A stretch of 64,000 nucleotides of DNA. Source: an uncultured Veillonella sp. (GTDB lineage Bacteria > Bacillota > Negativicutes > Veillonellales > Veillonellaceae). The notes beneath the pieces were generated by a model, which saw nothing but the letters and a program-made list of their open reading frames with translations, was not told the origin of the DNA and did no database searches. The stretch covers positions 1 through 64,000 of the forward strand of contig CAJZEE010000001.1 of NCBI GenBank assembly GCA_915066865.1. Direction: 5' to 3'. The position numbers and the translations under genes were made by a program. Position 1 is the stretch's first letter. Each line of letters starts with the position of its first letter. Positions 25,631-36,154 of this stretch are shown here, one piece after another.

Positions 25631-27034
25631 ATGAATACTTTTACACGAGCGGCCCTTACCGTTTTAGTGGGCCTCGTCATTTGGTTTTTACCTCATACAG
25701 AGGCAATCAAGCCTGAAGGTTGGCATTTATTAGCTATCTTTACGGCTACTATTGTGGGTTTTATCTTGCGACCTTGGCCAACGGGCATTATGGCGCTTTT
25801 TGGTATTGTTGTAGCCGTAGCCACTAATTCCATCACTATGGTACAGGCTCTAGGTGGCTATGCAGAGGCGAATGTGTGGCTTATCGTAGCGGCCGTATTC
25901 TTTTCACGAGGTATTATTAATTCTGGCCTTGGTAAGCGTATTGCGTACACCTTGATTCGCTCTTTTGGCACAAGCTCATTAAAGCTTGCCTATGCGTTGG
26001 CTTGTACGGACTTGATTATTTCTCCAGCTACACCATCTAATACGGCGCGTGGAGGTGGTATTGTATTCCCCATTGTACAAAATATTTCCTTAGCTTTTGG
26101 TTCTGAACCTTATGGTAATACGGCCCGCCGCATTGGGGCGTACTTGATGACGACGGCACATACTATTAACACTATTACTGTGACGATTTTCTTGACCGCA
26201 TGTAGCGGTAATTTGCTTATTACGTCTTTAGGTGCTAAACTGTTTGGCTATGATATATCTTGGTGGGAATGGTTTCAAGCAGGTGTCATTCCTGGTGTGA
26301 TTTGTATGATTTTGATGCCTTGGTTTATCTATAAAATCTATCCACCAGAAATTAAGGAAACACCAGAGGCTGCTGCAATGGCTCAAAAAGAACTAGAGGC
26401 TCTTGGACCTATTACGAAGGCTGAAATTTCTGTTGCTATTATCTTTGTACTTTGCATTTTGCTTTGGGCGACAGCGATTTGGACTAAGCTTCATCCTACA
26501 GCTGTTGCGATGATGGGGGTTCTGGCGTGTGTTGTGACTGGCTCTCTTAGGTGGGAGGATATCTTGGGTGAACGCACCGGTTGGGATATCCTTATCTGGA
26601 TGGGCACGCTTGTCGGCATGGCTGGACTTCTTGGTAAACTTGGTGTAGTAGCTGTGTTTGCAGACTTTATAAGTCAACATTTAGCTGGCTTCGATTGGTT
26701 CTGGGCATCCTTTATCATTTCCGCTACCTTTGTGTATTCTCAGTATTTCTTTGCCAGTGGTACGGCGCGTATTACGGCTCTGTTCTCTGCCTTTGCAGCT
26801 ATTTTAGTGGCGATGGGGGCTCCTATTCCGTTTACAATATTGCTCTTTGGTTTGATGAACAGCCCTGGCTGTACATTGACTCACTATAGTTCAGGTGTAA
26901 CACCGATTTTCTTCGGTGCTGGTTATGTGCCACAAGGTACGTGGTGGCGCGTAGGCCTTGCCATTTCTGTGGTAAGTTTCCTCATTCATTTCTGGGGCGG
27001 CACTTTTGGCATGTGGCTCTTTGGTATTTTATAA
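25631..27034 (+). CDS. DASS family dicarboxylate/anion carrier
   Basis: A 467-residue inner-membrane carrier of the divalent anion:sodium symporter (CitT/DASS) family with about 11-13 hydrophobic segments. The family signature SPATPSNTA is near 134-142, and a second hairpin motif FASGTARITALFSAF near 374. Substrates in the family include malate, succinate, citrate and oxoglutarate. It is a paralogue of the carrier at 60713; the two share the start ...LxPxxWxLxxIxxATIVGxxLxPxP. Its terminator is at 27042-27070. Confidence 0.9.
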   Translation: MNTFTRAALTVLVGLVIWFLPHTEAIKPEGWHLLAIFTATIVGFILRPWPTGIMALFGIVVAVATNSITMVQALGGYAEANVWLIVAAVFFSRGIINSGLGKRIAYTLIRSFGTSSLKLAYALACTDLIISPATPSNTARGGGIVFPIVQNISLAFGSEPYGNTARRIGAYLMTTAHTINTITVTIFLTACSGNLLITSLGAKLFGYDISWWEWFQAGVIPGVICMILMPWFIYKIYPPEIKETPEAAAMAQKELEALGPITKAEISVAIIFVLCILLWATAIWTKLHPTAVAMMGVLACVVTGSLRWEDILGERTGWDILIWMGTLVGMAGLLGKLGVVAVFADFISQHLAGFDWFWASFIISATFVYSQYFFASGTARITALFSAFAAILVAMGAPIPFTILLFGLMNSPGCTLTHYSSGVTPIFFGAGYVPQGTWWRVGLAISVVSFLIHFWGGTFGMWLFGIL

Positions 27035-27041
27035 TATATTC

Positions 27042-27070
27042 AATCCCTCACTACGATGAGGGATTTTTCT
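27042..27070 (+). terminator. DASS carrier terminator
   Basis: Nine-base-pair stem AATCCCTCA/TGAGGGATT with six-base loop, then TTTC. Confidence 0.85.
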
Positions 27071-27164
27071 TGTTATATCTATATTTTTATACCTTACTAG
27101 GTTTGCTATAGTTTTTGGGTATGGTGAACTTCATAAAAAAACTATGATGAATCTATAGAATTTA

Positions 27165-27192
27165 TTGTGAATTATCTTGCGCGGGATAATAT
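27165..27192 (+). promoter_or_regulatory. candidate promoter of the ilv leader and operon
   Basis: A -35 TTGTGA (27165-27170), 16-base spacer and -10 TAATAT (27187-27192). An imperfect inverted repeat TTATC-N8-GATAA lies in the spacer and -10. A transcript from here would carry the leader ORF, the attenuator and ilvD onwards. Confidence 0.6.
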
Positions 27193-27245
27193 AACGTGTT
27201 ATTATTATTCCGTGATTATTATTACAGAATATTTTAGGAGGAAAC

Positions 27246-27377
27246 ATGTTAGGTTTAGTCATTAGCTTATTGATTATTGCGCTAGTCGTGATTATTAATG
27301 ACATTCGAATTATGAACAACAACTTAACACGTTTTTGTCTTAGAAGTTCCGCGAATGGTTTAATATACAATCAATAA
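27246..27377 (+). CDS. Ile/Leu/Val-rich leader peptide of the ilv operon
   Basis: A 43-codon ORF with a perfect AGGAGG six bases before the ATG. Of residues 2-22, fifteen are Ile, Leu or Val, in runs such as LLIIALVVII; the rest of the peptide is polar. This is the composition of regulatory leader peptides such as IlvL. The codons lie about 200 bases before a terminator that precedes ilvD. The alternative reading, a small single-helix membrane protein, cannot be excluded from composition alone, but the position and the antiterminator pairing favour the leader. Confidence 0.65.
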   Translation: MLGLVISLLIIALVVIINDIRIMNNNLTRFCLRSSANGLIYNQ

Positions 27378-27494
27378 GATTTGACTATATGGTTTGTTTC
27401 TTATGTGTATATTTTCCAAGGGATACATAGGATTATTTATGTATATAGGAATTCTGTAAACAAAAGGAATATCATTTGTAAACTTTTAAGACGA
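27335..27494 (+). promoter_or_regulatory. antiterminator pairing of the ilv attenuator
   Basis: Bases 27335-27348, inside the leader ORF, can pair with 27481-27494 over 14 consecutive positions with two G-U pairs. The second segment contains the first seven bases (27488-27494) of the terminator stem, so the two structures exclude each other. A ribosome stalled at the Ile/Leu/Val codons (27249-27311) would leave 27335-27348 free to pair. No strong competing early hairpin was found by eye. Confidence 0.6.
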
Positions 27495-27516
27495 TTCATT
27501 GGAATCGTCTTTTTTT
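27488..27516 (+). terminator. attenuator terminator before ilvD
   Basis: Perfect ten-base-pair stem (27488-27497 with 27502-27511), four-base loop and a run of seven T residues, 53 bases before the ilvD start. Its position between leader ORF and ilvD fits an attenuator. Confidence 0.9.
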
Positions 27517-27568
27517 ATGCGTCGTGAAAGCTGTCCAAGTGGATGCTTTCAAAAGTGAGGAGATTAAC

Positions 27569-29239
27569 ATGAGTTGTAGAAGTGACAATTTGAAAACAGG
27601 CGTAGCACGTGCACCACACAGATCTTTATTAAAAGCTCTGGGTTTTGTTGATGAAGAAATGGGTAGACCAGTCATCGGTATTGCCAACTCTTTCAATGAA
27701 ATTATCCCTGGTCACGTAGGCTTGAAAAATATTGTACAAGCCGTAAAAGACGGTATCCGCAACGCAGGTGGTGTGCCAATCGAGTTCAATACTATCGGTA
27801 TTTGCGATGGTTTGGCAATGAACCATATCGGCATGAAATACTCCTTAGTTACACGTAATATTATTGCAGATTCTATCGAAGCTACTGCTATGGCTACACC
27901 ATTCGATGCGATGGTATTCATTCCAAATTGCGATAAGGTAGTACCAGGCATGTTGATTGCAGCTGCTCGCCTTAATATCCCATCTGTATTCATATCTGGT
28001 GGGGCCATGCTAGCTGGTGTACATAAAGGTAAAAAAATTGGTTTGTCCGACGTATTCGAAGCCGTAGGCAAACATCAAACTGGTGAAATGGATGATGCTG
28101 AGTTAGCTGATATCGAAAATACGGCATGTCCTACATGTGGTTCTTGCTCTGGTATGTATACGGCAAATACAATGAACTGCTTAACAGAAGCTCTCGGTAT
28201 GGGCCTTCCTGGCAATGGTACAATCCCAGCGGTATATTCTGAACGTTTGCGTTTAGCTAAGTTAGCTGGTATGCAAGCGGTAGAGGTATTAAAAGCAAAC
28301 CTTCGCCCTAAAGATATTATGACTCGTGAAGCCTTTGAAAATGCGGTAGCTCTTGATATGGCTTTGGGTGGCTCCTCTAATACGGCGCTTCATTTACCGG
28401 CTATTGCTCACGAAGCAGGTGTACCACTATCCTTAGACGATTTCGATCGCATCGCCCAAAATACACCTCAATTATCTAAATTATCACCATCTGGTGTATA
28501 CTTCATCGAAGACTTGTACGCTGCAGGTGGTGTATCTGCGGTGTTGAAACGTTTAGCAGAAAATGGTCGCCTTCATACAGATTGCAAAACTGTTGCTCTT
28601 AAAACACAAGGTGAAATTGCAGCGGCAGCTCATGTTGTGGATGAAGATGTTATTCACCCATGGGATAATCCAGTACATGAAACTGGTGGTATCGCGGTTC
28701 TTAAAGGCAATCTCGCTGAAGATGGCTCCGTTGTAAAAGCCGGTGCTGTAGATGCAGATATGCTTGTTCACTCTGGTCCAGCAAAGGTATTCAACAGCGA
28801 AGAAGAAGCGGTTGAAGCTATTACAGGCGGTAAAATCGTGAAAGGTGATGTTGTAGTTATCCGCTACGAAGGCCCTAAAGGCGGTCCTGGTATGCGTGAA
28901 ATGTTGACACCAACATCTATGATTGCCGGTATGGGGCTCGATAAAGATGTAGCATTGTTGACAGATGGACGCTTCTCCGGTGCGACTCGTGGTGCTTCTA
29001 TCGGTCACGTATCTCCAGAAGCAGCAGCAGGCGGTACCATTGCCATCGTTGAAGATGGTGATATTATCAACATCGATATTCCAAACGGTAAATTGGAACT
29101 AGCTGTATCTGATGATGAAATCACTCGTCGTAAAGCTGCATTGAAACCGTTCAAATCCAATGTAACTGGATATCTTAAAAAATACGCTCTTCACGTATCC
29201 TCTGCTGCACAAGGTGCTATCGAAGTATTTGAAGACTAA
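27569..29239 (+). CDS. ilvD: dihydroxy-acid dehydratase
   Basis: Dehydrates dihydroxy-isovalerate and dihydroxy-methylvalerate to the oxo acids, the third common step of valine and isoleucine synthesis. 556 residues; cluster cysteines are seen in [11 protein letters not shown] (about 124) and [19 protein letters not shown] (about 187-205). The C-terminal [19 protein letters not shown] block is intact. The start is the ATG after GAGGAG, giving [11 protein letters not shown]; the upstream part of the frame overlaps the attenuator T-run. First structural gene of the operon. Confidence 0.97.
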   Translation: MSCRSDNLKTGVARAPHRSLLKALGFVDEEMGRPVIGIANSFNEIIPGHVGLKNIVQAVKDGIRNAGGVPIEFNTIGICDGLAMNHIGMKYSLVTRNIIADSIEATAMATPFDAMVFIPNCDKVVPGMLIAAARLNIPSVFISGGAMLAGVHKGKKIGLSDVFEAVGKHQTGEMDDAELADIENTACPTCGSCSGMYTANTMNCLTEALGMGLPGNGTIPAVYSERLRLAKLAGMQAVEVLKANLRPKDIMTREAFENAVALDMALGGSSNTALHLPAIAHEAGVPLSLDDFDRIAQNTPQLSKLSPSGVYFIEDLYAAGGVSAVLKRLAENGRLHTDCKTVALKTQGEIAAAAHVVDEDVIHPWDNPVHETGGIAVLKGNLAEDGSVVKAGAVDADMLVHSGPAKVFNSEEEAVEAITGGKIVKGDVVVIRYEGPKGGPGMREMLTPTSMIAGMGLDKDVALLTDGRFSGATRGASIGHVSPEAAAGGTIAIVEDGDIINIDIPNGKLELAVSDDEITRRKAALKPFKSNVTGYLKKYALHVSSAAQGAIEVFED

Positions 29240-29281
29240 TACTAGACTTTCATTTAATACTAACTAGAGGAGATAGTGTAC

Positions 29282-30505
29282 ATGCACAAATTATATGATT
29301 TTATGGAGGCTCGAGAGCGATTAAGCACAATCACGGTGAAAACGAAATTGCTTCACAGCGATGTGTTTTCTGACGAGTGCGAAAATGATGTATATATCAA
29401 GCCAGAAAACTTGCAAATAACAGGCTCTTTTAAGGTTCGTGGAGCTTATAATAAAATTGCAAAGCTGACAGAAGAGGAAAAGGCGCGCGGTGTTATCGCT
29501 GCGTCTGCTGGTAATCATGCACAAGGCGTGGCCCTTGCTGCGAAACGCCTTGGCATTAAAGCGACTATTGTTATGCCGAAACACACGCCTCTTATAAAGG
29601 TTAATGCAACAAAACAGTACGGCGCAGATGTCGTATTACATGGTGAAATCTATGATGAAGCTTGCCAAAAAGCGATGGAACTCCAACAAGAACATGGTTA
29701 TGTGTTCGTCCATCCCTTCGATGATGAAGATGTAATTGAAGGGCAAGGGACAATTGCTCTCGAGGTTCTCGATGAACTTCCTGATGCAGATGTATTGCTT
29801 GTTCCTGTTGGGGGCGGTGGTATCGTATCTGGTATTGCGGCAGCGGCAAAGTTAAAAAATCCGCGCGTTAAGATTATCGGTGTAGAGCCTGAAGGTGCCG
29901 CAAGTGCAATCGCTGCATTAAAGGCTGATCATCCGGTACCACTCGATGAAGTGGCGACGATTGCAGATGGTACGGCAGTACGTCAAATTGGGGAAACTAC
30001 ATTAGAATATATCAAACAATATGTAGATGAAATTATTACCGTTTCTGATTATGAATTGATGGAAGCATTTTTATTACTTGTTGAAAAACATAAGTTAGTA
30101 GCAGAAAATTCCGGTATTTTGCCACTCGCTGGTCTTAAGAAATTAGAGTGCCGCGATAAAAAGGTGGTAGCTATCGTCAGCGGTGGTAATATCGACGTAC
30201 TTACTATATCGTCCATGATTAATAAAGGTCTCGTATTGCGTGGTCGTATCTTTACCTTCTCCGTTAATCTTCCTGATAAACCAGGCCAGTTAGTGGCTGT
30301 ATCTCAAATGTTAGCCGATGCAGATGCAAATGTTATTAAACTTGACCATAATCAGTTCAAAAACCTTGACCGTTTCCATGAAGTGGAATTGCAAGTAACG
30401 GTAGAAACAAATGGTGAAGAGCATATCCAACACATTATTGATACTTTCAAACATAATGGTTACATTATTAAACGATTAAATTCCAGCGAGATTTTATCTG
30501 AATAG
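29282..30505 (+). CDS. ilvA: threonine ammonia-lyase (threonine dehydratase)
   Basis: PLP enzyme making 2-oxobutanoate for isoleucine. The PLP lysine is in TGSFKVRGA (about K51), the phosphate-binding glycine loop is VPVGGGGIVSG (about 178-188), and a single ACT domain is at about 325-405. With 407 residues it resembles the shorter catabolic/CcIlvA-type enzymes more than the double-ACT E. coli IlvA, so feedback behaviour may differ. The ATG at 29282 sits nine bases after GGAG; an earlier in-frame GTG is too close. 42 bases after ilvD. Confidence 0.95.
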   Translation: MHKLYDFMEARERLSTITVKTKLLHSDVFSDECENDVYIKPENLQITGSFKVRGAYNKIAKLTEEEKARGVIAASAGNHAQGVALAAKRLGIKATIVMPKHTPLIKVNATKQYGADVVLHGEIYDEACQKAMELQQEHGYVFVHPFDDEDVIEGQGTIALEVLDELPDADVLLVPVGGGGIVSGIAAAAKLKNPRVKIIGVEPEGAASAIAALKADHPVPLDEVATIADGTAVRQIGETTLEYIKQYVDEIITVSDYELMEAFLLLVEKHKLVAENSGILPLAGLKKLECRDKKVVAIVSGGNIDVLTISSMINKGLVLRGRIFTFSVNLPDKPGQLVAVSQMLADADANVIKLDHNQFKNLDRFHEVELQVTVETNGEEHIQHIIDTFKHNGYIIKRLNSSEILSE

Positions 30506-30523
30506 CTGGTTGAAAGGGTTCCT

Positions 30524-32233
30524 ATGAGCGCAGAAACAATCAATGGGGCACGCATTGTCCTTGAAACTTTGCATCGCCTTGGTGTAACCGATATGTTCGG
30601 TTATCCAGGTGGTGCGGTAATTCCAATTTATGATGAAATATATAGCTTCCCTGAAATTAAACATTACTTTGTTCGCCATGAACAAGGTGCTGCACATGCA
30701 GCAGATGGCTATGCTCGCGTATCTGGTCGCGTAGGTGTATGTCTTGCTACGTCTGGTCCTGGTGCAACGAATCTTGTAACAGGTATTATGACTGCGTACA
30801 TGGATTCCGTACCTATGGTGGCCATTACGGGTCAGGTTGGACGGCCCTTTATCGGTAAGGACTCCTTTCAAGAGGCGGATATCCAAGGTATTACGATGCC
30901 TATAACCAAGCATAACTATCTTGTTCAAGATATTCATGATTTGCCTCGCATCATTAAAGAGGCGTATTTTATTGCTGGTACAGGTCGCCCAGGCCCTGTA
31001 CTTATTGATATTCCGAAGGATATTCAAACAGAAAAAATATCCATGGCGGAATACAACAAATTGTACGAAGTACCTATTCATCTTGAAGGCTATGATCCAA
31101 CCTATAAAGGTCATCAAGGTCAAATCAAAAAAGCAGCTACTCTCATCAAAAACGCAAAGCGCCCACTTATCATTGCTGGGGCAGGTGTATTGAAGTCTGG
31201 CGCTATGGATGAGCTTAAAGAATTAGCTGAAAAGGCTCAAATCCCGGTGACGAATACATTAGTTGGTCTTGGTGGCTTCCCAGGAGATCACGAATTGGCT
31301 CTTGGCATGGTTGGTATGCACGGTTCTGTAGCCGCTAATAATAGTACAGATGAGGCAGATCTCGTGATTGCTGCAGGGATTCGTTTCCATGACCGCATCA
31401 CAGGCCATCCAGATTTCTTCTGTAAAAAAGCTAAAATCATCCATATTGATATCGACCCAGCTGAAATTGATAAGAATGTTACAATCAACGTGCCTATCGT
31501 AGGGGATTTAAAACAGGTATTAACGGAGCTTAATGCTCTTGTAGAACCTACAACTCATGACGCGTGGCTTGAACAAATCCGAGAATGGCAAGCGGAATAC
31601 CCTATGGTAATCCCTGAGTCTAAAAATGGTGTATTACATGCACAATATGTGTTATCTGAGCTTAATAAAATTGCCAAGGATGATGCCATAATCGTAAGTG
31701 ATGTAGGTCAACATCAAATGTGGGCGGCTCAATTCTTAACTCATAAAAAACCTCATACTATCGTTACCTCTGGCGGTGCGGGTACCATGGGGTATGGCTT
31801 GCCAGCGGCTATCGGTGCTCAAGTAGGGGCGCCTAAGAAGCAAGTTATCCTTGTTGTCGGTGATGGCGGGTTCCAAATGACTTGTGAAGAGCTCATGATG
31901 GTTCGCCAATATAATTTGCCAATCAAGATTGTTATTATTAACAACGGCTATCTTGGTATGGTTCGTCAATGGCAAGAAATCTTCAATGATAGACGCTACT
32001 CCTATGTGGACTTAGAAGTGAGTCCGAACTTCGTGAAACTCGCAGATGCATTTGACTTGAAAGCAGCGCGTCTAGATAATGTTGAAACTTTCAACAAAGA
32101 ATTTAAATCATACATTACATCGGATGAAAGCATTGTCTTGGATTGTCGCGTTGAACGAGAGGATAATGTATTACCAATGATTCCAGCAGGCGGCACGATA
32201 AGCGGTATGATGGGGAAGAAAGGGGTGCTATAA
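30524..32233 (+). CDS. ilvB: acetolactate synthase, large subunit
   Basis: Thiamine-diphosphate enzyme that condenses pyruvate to acetolactate or pyruvate plus oxobutanoate to acetohydroxybutanoate. 569 residues: N-terminal domain with catalytic glutamate in VRHEQGAAHAADGYAR (E53), middle FAD-binding domain, and C-terminal domain with the ThDP motif starting VGDGGFQM and ending IINN (about 445-473). The stop overlaps the ilvN ATG by one base, so subunit levels are probably coupled. Confidence 0.97.
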   Translation: MSAETINGARIVLETLHRLGVTDMFGYPGGAVIPIYDEIYSFPEIKHYFVRHEQGAAHAADGYARVSGRVGVCLATSGPGATNLVTGIMTAYMDSVPMVAITGQVGRPFIGKDSFQEADIQGITMPITKHNYLVQDIHDLPRIIKEAYFIAGTGRPGPVLIDIPKDIQTEKISMAEYNKLYEVPIHLEGYDPTYKGHQGQIKKAATLIKNAKRPLIIAGAGVLKSGAMDELKELAEKAQIPVTNTLVGLGGFPGDHELALGMVGMHGSVAANNSTDEADLVIAAGIRFHDRITGHPDFFCKKAKIIHIDIDPAEIDKNVTINVPIVGDLKQVLTELNALVEPTTHDAWLEQIREWQAEYPMVIPESKNGVLHAQYVLSELNKIAKDDAIIVSDVGQHQMWAAQFLTHKKPHTIVTSGGAGTMGYGLPAAIGAQVGAPKKQVILVVGDGGFQMTCEELMMVRQYNLPIKIVIINNGYLGMVRQWQEIFNDRRYSYVDLEVSPNFVKLADAFDLKAARLDNVETFNKEFKSYITSDESIVLDCRVEREDNVLPMIPAGGTISGMMGKKGVL

Positions 32234-32721
32234 TGGCGAAAGAACATCAAGTCTTAATCATTGCAAAAAATGCACCAGGTATTGGTACACGTATTTTGGC
32301 ACTCTTTAACCGTCGTGGCTTTAACGTTACAAAAATGACATCTGGTATTACAAATCAGCCAGGTTATGCACGTATTACTATTACTGTAGAGGCCGATGAC
32401 CGAATTCTCGATCAAGTGCAAAAACAAATCTACAAGCTTATCGATGTTGTTAAGGTTAAAGTGTTTGAAGATCATGATGTGGTATGCCGTGAGTTAATGC
32501 TTATCAAGGTAAAAGCATCTGCTTCCACAAGATCACAAATTGTACAGATTGCCGATGTATATCGTGGTAATGTGTTAGATATTTCTCCTACATCTATGAT
32601 AATTGAAGTCATTGGCAGTGTAGAAAAATTACGTGGCTTCATTCAAATTATGGAAACCTATGGTATTCTTGAAATTGCCAAAACAGGTATCACCGCTATG
32701 AGTCGCGGAGAAAAAATGTAG
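32233..32721 (+). CDS. ilvN: acetolactate synthase, small regulatory subunit
   Basis: Regulatory subunit that binds valine and raises large-subunit activity. 162 residues: N-terminal ACT domain (about 5-78, beginning HQVLIIAKNAPGIGTRILALFNRRGFN) and C-terminal ALS_ss_C domain (about 83-158). Overlaps ilvB by one base. Confidence 0.96.
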   Translation: MAKEHQVLIIAKNAPGIGTRILALFNRRGFNVTKMTSGITNQPGYARITITVEADDRILDQVQKQIYKLIDVVKVKVFEDHDVVCRELMLIKVKASASTRSQIVQIADVYRGNVLDISPTSMIIEVIGSVEKLRGFIQIMETYGILEIAKTGITAMSRGEKM

Positions 32722-32732
32722 GAGCTGATAAT

Positions 32733-33518
32733 GTGGGGCGTGAATTACTCCATTATGAAAATGTCTGCTTTCGCCGTGATGGTAGACCTATTTTAGATAA
32801 TGTAAATTGGCATATAGAGGATGGTGAACATTGGGCTTTATTAGGTCTTAATGGGGCTGGTAAATCAACGCTACTCAGCATGATACCTGCTTATCAAATT
32901 CCCACAACGGGTACTTTGCGTGTGTTTGGTAAGGAATTTGGTAAATATGCGTGGCCTAAAATCAAGGCTAGACTAGGATTTGTTAGCTCTGCGCTTGGAC
33001 AATTTCAGTCAACCTTGGATAAACAAGTCGTTGAAGATATTGTTATTTCTGGTGCATTTAGTAGCATTGGTATATACCAAGAGGTAACACCTGAGGTGCG
33101 CCAACGAGGTATGCAATTATTATCTGAATTCGGACTAGACTATTTGGAAGGTCATCGTTTTCGCACCTTGTCTGCTGGCGAACAGCGCCGGGTATTGTTA
33201 GCGAGGTCTATTATGGCAAATCCAGAATTATTGATTTTGGATGAGCCTTGCTCTGGTTTGGACTTACCAGCGAGGGAGCAGTTTTTACGCACCGTATCCA
33301 CTTTGGTAGCTGAGCAGCAGACACCGATTATCTATGTGTCACATCAAATTGAAGAGATACTACCGTTTATTACTCATGTAGCTATCTTGCGTGAGGGCAA
33401 GATGATTCATGCAGGTCCTAAGCACAAGGTACTAACTGATGATATTTTATCTGATGTCTTTGGACTTTCCGTACAAGTTGTATGGAAAGATGATCGTCCA
33501 TGGGTGATGGTTCGGTAG
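32733..33518 (+). CDS. ABC transporter ATP-binding protein without permease
   Basis: A 261-residue single ABC ATPase with Walker A GLNGAGKST (38-46), signature LSAGEQRRV (about 149-157) and Walker B LLILDEP (about 167-173). The body resembles stand-alone YlmA-type ATPases rather than amino-acid importer subunits. It starts with GTG, preceded by AGGAG; an ATG two bases earlier is out of frame. It is 11 bases after ilvN and before ilvC, with no membrane partner, so a role in branched-chain amino-acid traffic is only suggested by position. Confidence 0.88.
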   Translation: MGRELLHYENVCFRRDGRPILDNVNWHIEDGEHWALLGLNGAGKSTLLSMIPAYQIPTTGTLRVFGKEFGKYAWPKIKARLGFVSSALGQFQSTLDKQVVEDIVISGAFSSIGIYQEVTPEVRQRGMQLLSEFGLDYLEGHRFRTLSAGEQRRVLLARSIMANPELLILDEPCSGLDLPAREQFLRTVSTLVAEQQTPIIYVSHQIEEILPFITHVAILREGKMIHAGPKHKVLTDDILSDVFGLSVQVVWKDDRPWVMVR

Positions 33519-33595
33519 TTATCAAATTTTTTTATCAGAGGCTTAAAACTTGGCTTACTGATACTAAATTAATGTACGCCACATCTTGCAAAAAT

Positions 33596-34667
<1,072 letters not shown>

Positions 34668-34712
34668 GAGTATTACTTAGGTAATCTTTTGTGAGATTAT
34701 ATGCTTATTAAA

Positions 34713-34740
34713 AGCGACCCCGTAAGGGGTCGCTATTTTT
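34713..34740 (+). terminator. ilv operon terminator
   Basis: Perfect nine-base-pair GC-rich stem (34713-34721 with 34726-34734), GTAA loop and ATTTTTT. Confidence 0.95.
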
Positions 34741-34803
34741 TATCTTTTCTTACATTATTTTGGGCCATCTTGACGATTACATCGAAAATATTGGAATCAA
34801 ATA

Positions 34804-34812
34804 TGGTATAAT
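34804..34812 (+). promoter_or_regulatory. extended -10 promoter of the DUF3290-DUF421 pair
   Basis: TGG directly before TATAAT (34807-34812), about 29 bases before the start codon; no good -35 at normal distance. Confidence 0.5.
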
Positions 34813-34840
34813 AAAAAGTAATATTTGAAAGGAGTGTGGC

Positions 34841-35302
34841 ATGGATTTTTACACATTAGCCTATGTTGAAAGTCAGGCTGTAATAGGTCAAACTTGGGGC
34901 TTTATTATAATTGTAGCTGTTCTATTAGCATTGCTCATTTTGGGAGTACAAGTATTGCGAAATGGTTTTACTAGTCGCTATCGTGACTTGATGATTATAT
35001 TGTCTTTAATCGTAGTGTTCTTCTTAGGGCTTGAATACCAAGAGTATAATCGAATGAAAACCTATTCTGAGGACTCCTCTCGTATGGCTCAATTTTTACA
35101 TTCTTTTAGTTCAGATCGTTCCGTACCGAGTGACCAATTGGCGGTTAACTCCTTAAAGATTCGTAATGGTATGATTTTAAAAGTAAGTGACGCTTACTAT
35201 GAGGTTCAATTTAATCCAGAATTTTCAACCTATACGATTACACGTGTTTATAAGGTAAGCCCTATAGATCGAATTCACGATAAAGAGGATGCATTACAAT
35301 AA
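34841..35302 (+). CDS. DUF3290 family membrane protein
   Basis: A 153-residue protein with two predicted membrane helices (about 18-42 and 48-66) and a soluble C-terminal domain. The layout and the pairing with a DUF421 gene match DUF3290, whose function is unknown. The DUF421 gene follows after 12 bases behind AAGGAGG. Confidence 0.8.
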   Translation: MDFYTLAYVESQAVIGQTWGFIIIVAVLLALLILGVQVLRNGFTSRYRDLMIILSLIVVFFLGLEYQEYNRMKTYSEDSSRMAQFLHSFSSDRSVPSDQLAVNSLKIRNGMILKVSDAYYEVQFNPEFSTYTITRVYKVSPIDRIHDKEDALQ

Positions 35303-35314
35303 GGAGGACCACAT

Positions 35315-36034
35315 ATGACAGAAGCTATGGCCGTCTATGGGATGGTCTTTGCAAAACTCGCCATCGGTCTCTTGGCGATTATTCTACAAATCAATTTAAT
35401 GGGTAAGGGCAATTTAGCCCCAACCTCTGCTTTAGACCAATTGCAAAACTACGTACTTGGTGGTATTATCGGTGCCATTATTTACAATGATCAAATTGGC
35501 ATTTTACAGTTTATGTTAGTTCTTATTTTATGGACTATCCTCGTAATGACTCTTAAGTTTTTAAAAGGGAATCTTCGTATTTTTAAAGCAATTCTTGATG
35601 GTCATCCAGTTATAGTAATCGAAAAAGGTCATATTCTAACAGAAGAATGTATGCGTTATGGTATACAAGCGGCTGAACTTAAATTAAAACTTCGTGCTGC
35701 CGGTGTTCAATATGTTACGGATGTTAAGCGTGCCGTATTGGAGCAAAACGGTCAGCTCAACGTGGTTCAATTCGGTGAAGATAATATTCGATTTGACCTT
35801 ATCGATGATGGTCAAATTAATCAGTTTACCCTCGATGTAATTGAAAAAGATAGAGATTGGCTTGAACAAGAAATCCAAGCTCAAGGATACTCTGTTAAGG
35901 ACATATATATTGCAGAATATAAAGATGAAAAAGTTGTTGTATATCCTTATGAAAGAAAACATCGCCCACAAATTGTAAGCACTCTTAAAAGTAAGACCGC
36001 TCATACTAAGGATAAATTGAAATCTAAATTGTAA
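35315..36034 (+). CDS. DUF421 (YetF/YcaP family) membrane protein
   Basis: A 239-residue protein with an N-terminal membrane part of about three helices (residues 5-85) and a cytosolic YetF domain (about 90-205) with the typical segment RIFKAILDGHPVIVIEKGHILTEE split across its start. The C-terminal tail is Lys-rich. Family members are tied to envelope or spore traits, mechanism unknown. Confidence 0.85.
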   Translation: MTEAMAVYGMVFAKLAIGLLAIILQINLMGKGNLAPTSALDQLQNYVLGGIIGAIIYNDQIGILQFMLVLILWTILVMTLKFLKGNLRIFKAILDGHPVIVIEKGHILTEECMRYGIQAAELKLKLRAAGVQYVTDVKRAVLEQNGQLNVVQFGEDNIRFDLIDDGQINQFTLDVIEKDRDWLEQEIQAQGYSVKDIYIAEYKDEKVVVYPYERKHRPQIVSTLKSKTAHTKDKLKSKL

Positions 36035-36113
36035 TATCTATTGGTTTTTTATTATAGGCGAAATTAGTATTATGTAATTTTATAGATGTACAAATGATAT
36101 GTAAAGTGTTATT

Positions 36114-36137
36114 AAGCCCACTATTCGTAGTGGGCTT
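36114..36137 (+). terminator. terminator after the DUF421 gene
   Basis: Ten-base-pair stem (36114-36123 with 36128-36137) with TTCG loop; the following tract ATATAG is T-poor, so termination may be partial into the radical SAM gene 17 bases on. Confidence 0.6.
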
Positions 36138-36154
36138 ATATAGAAAGGAAATTA

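Noticed and set aside
27380..27568. T-box or riboswitch in front of ilvD
   Set aside because: No T-box consensus, specifier-loop layout or other known riboswitch core was seen; the leader ORF and terminator explain the region better.
30494..31123. 209-codon open frame antisense to ilvB
   Set aside because: Shadow of a well-conserved gene; no SD and no recognisable protein.
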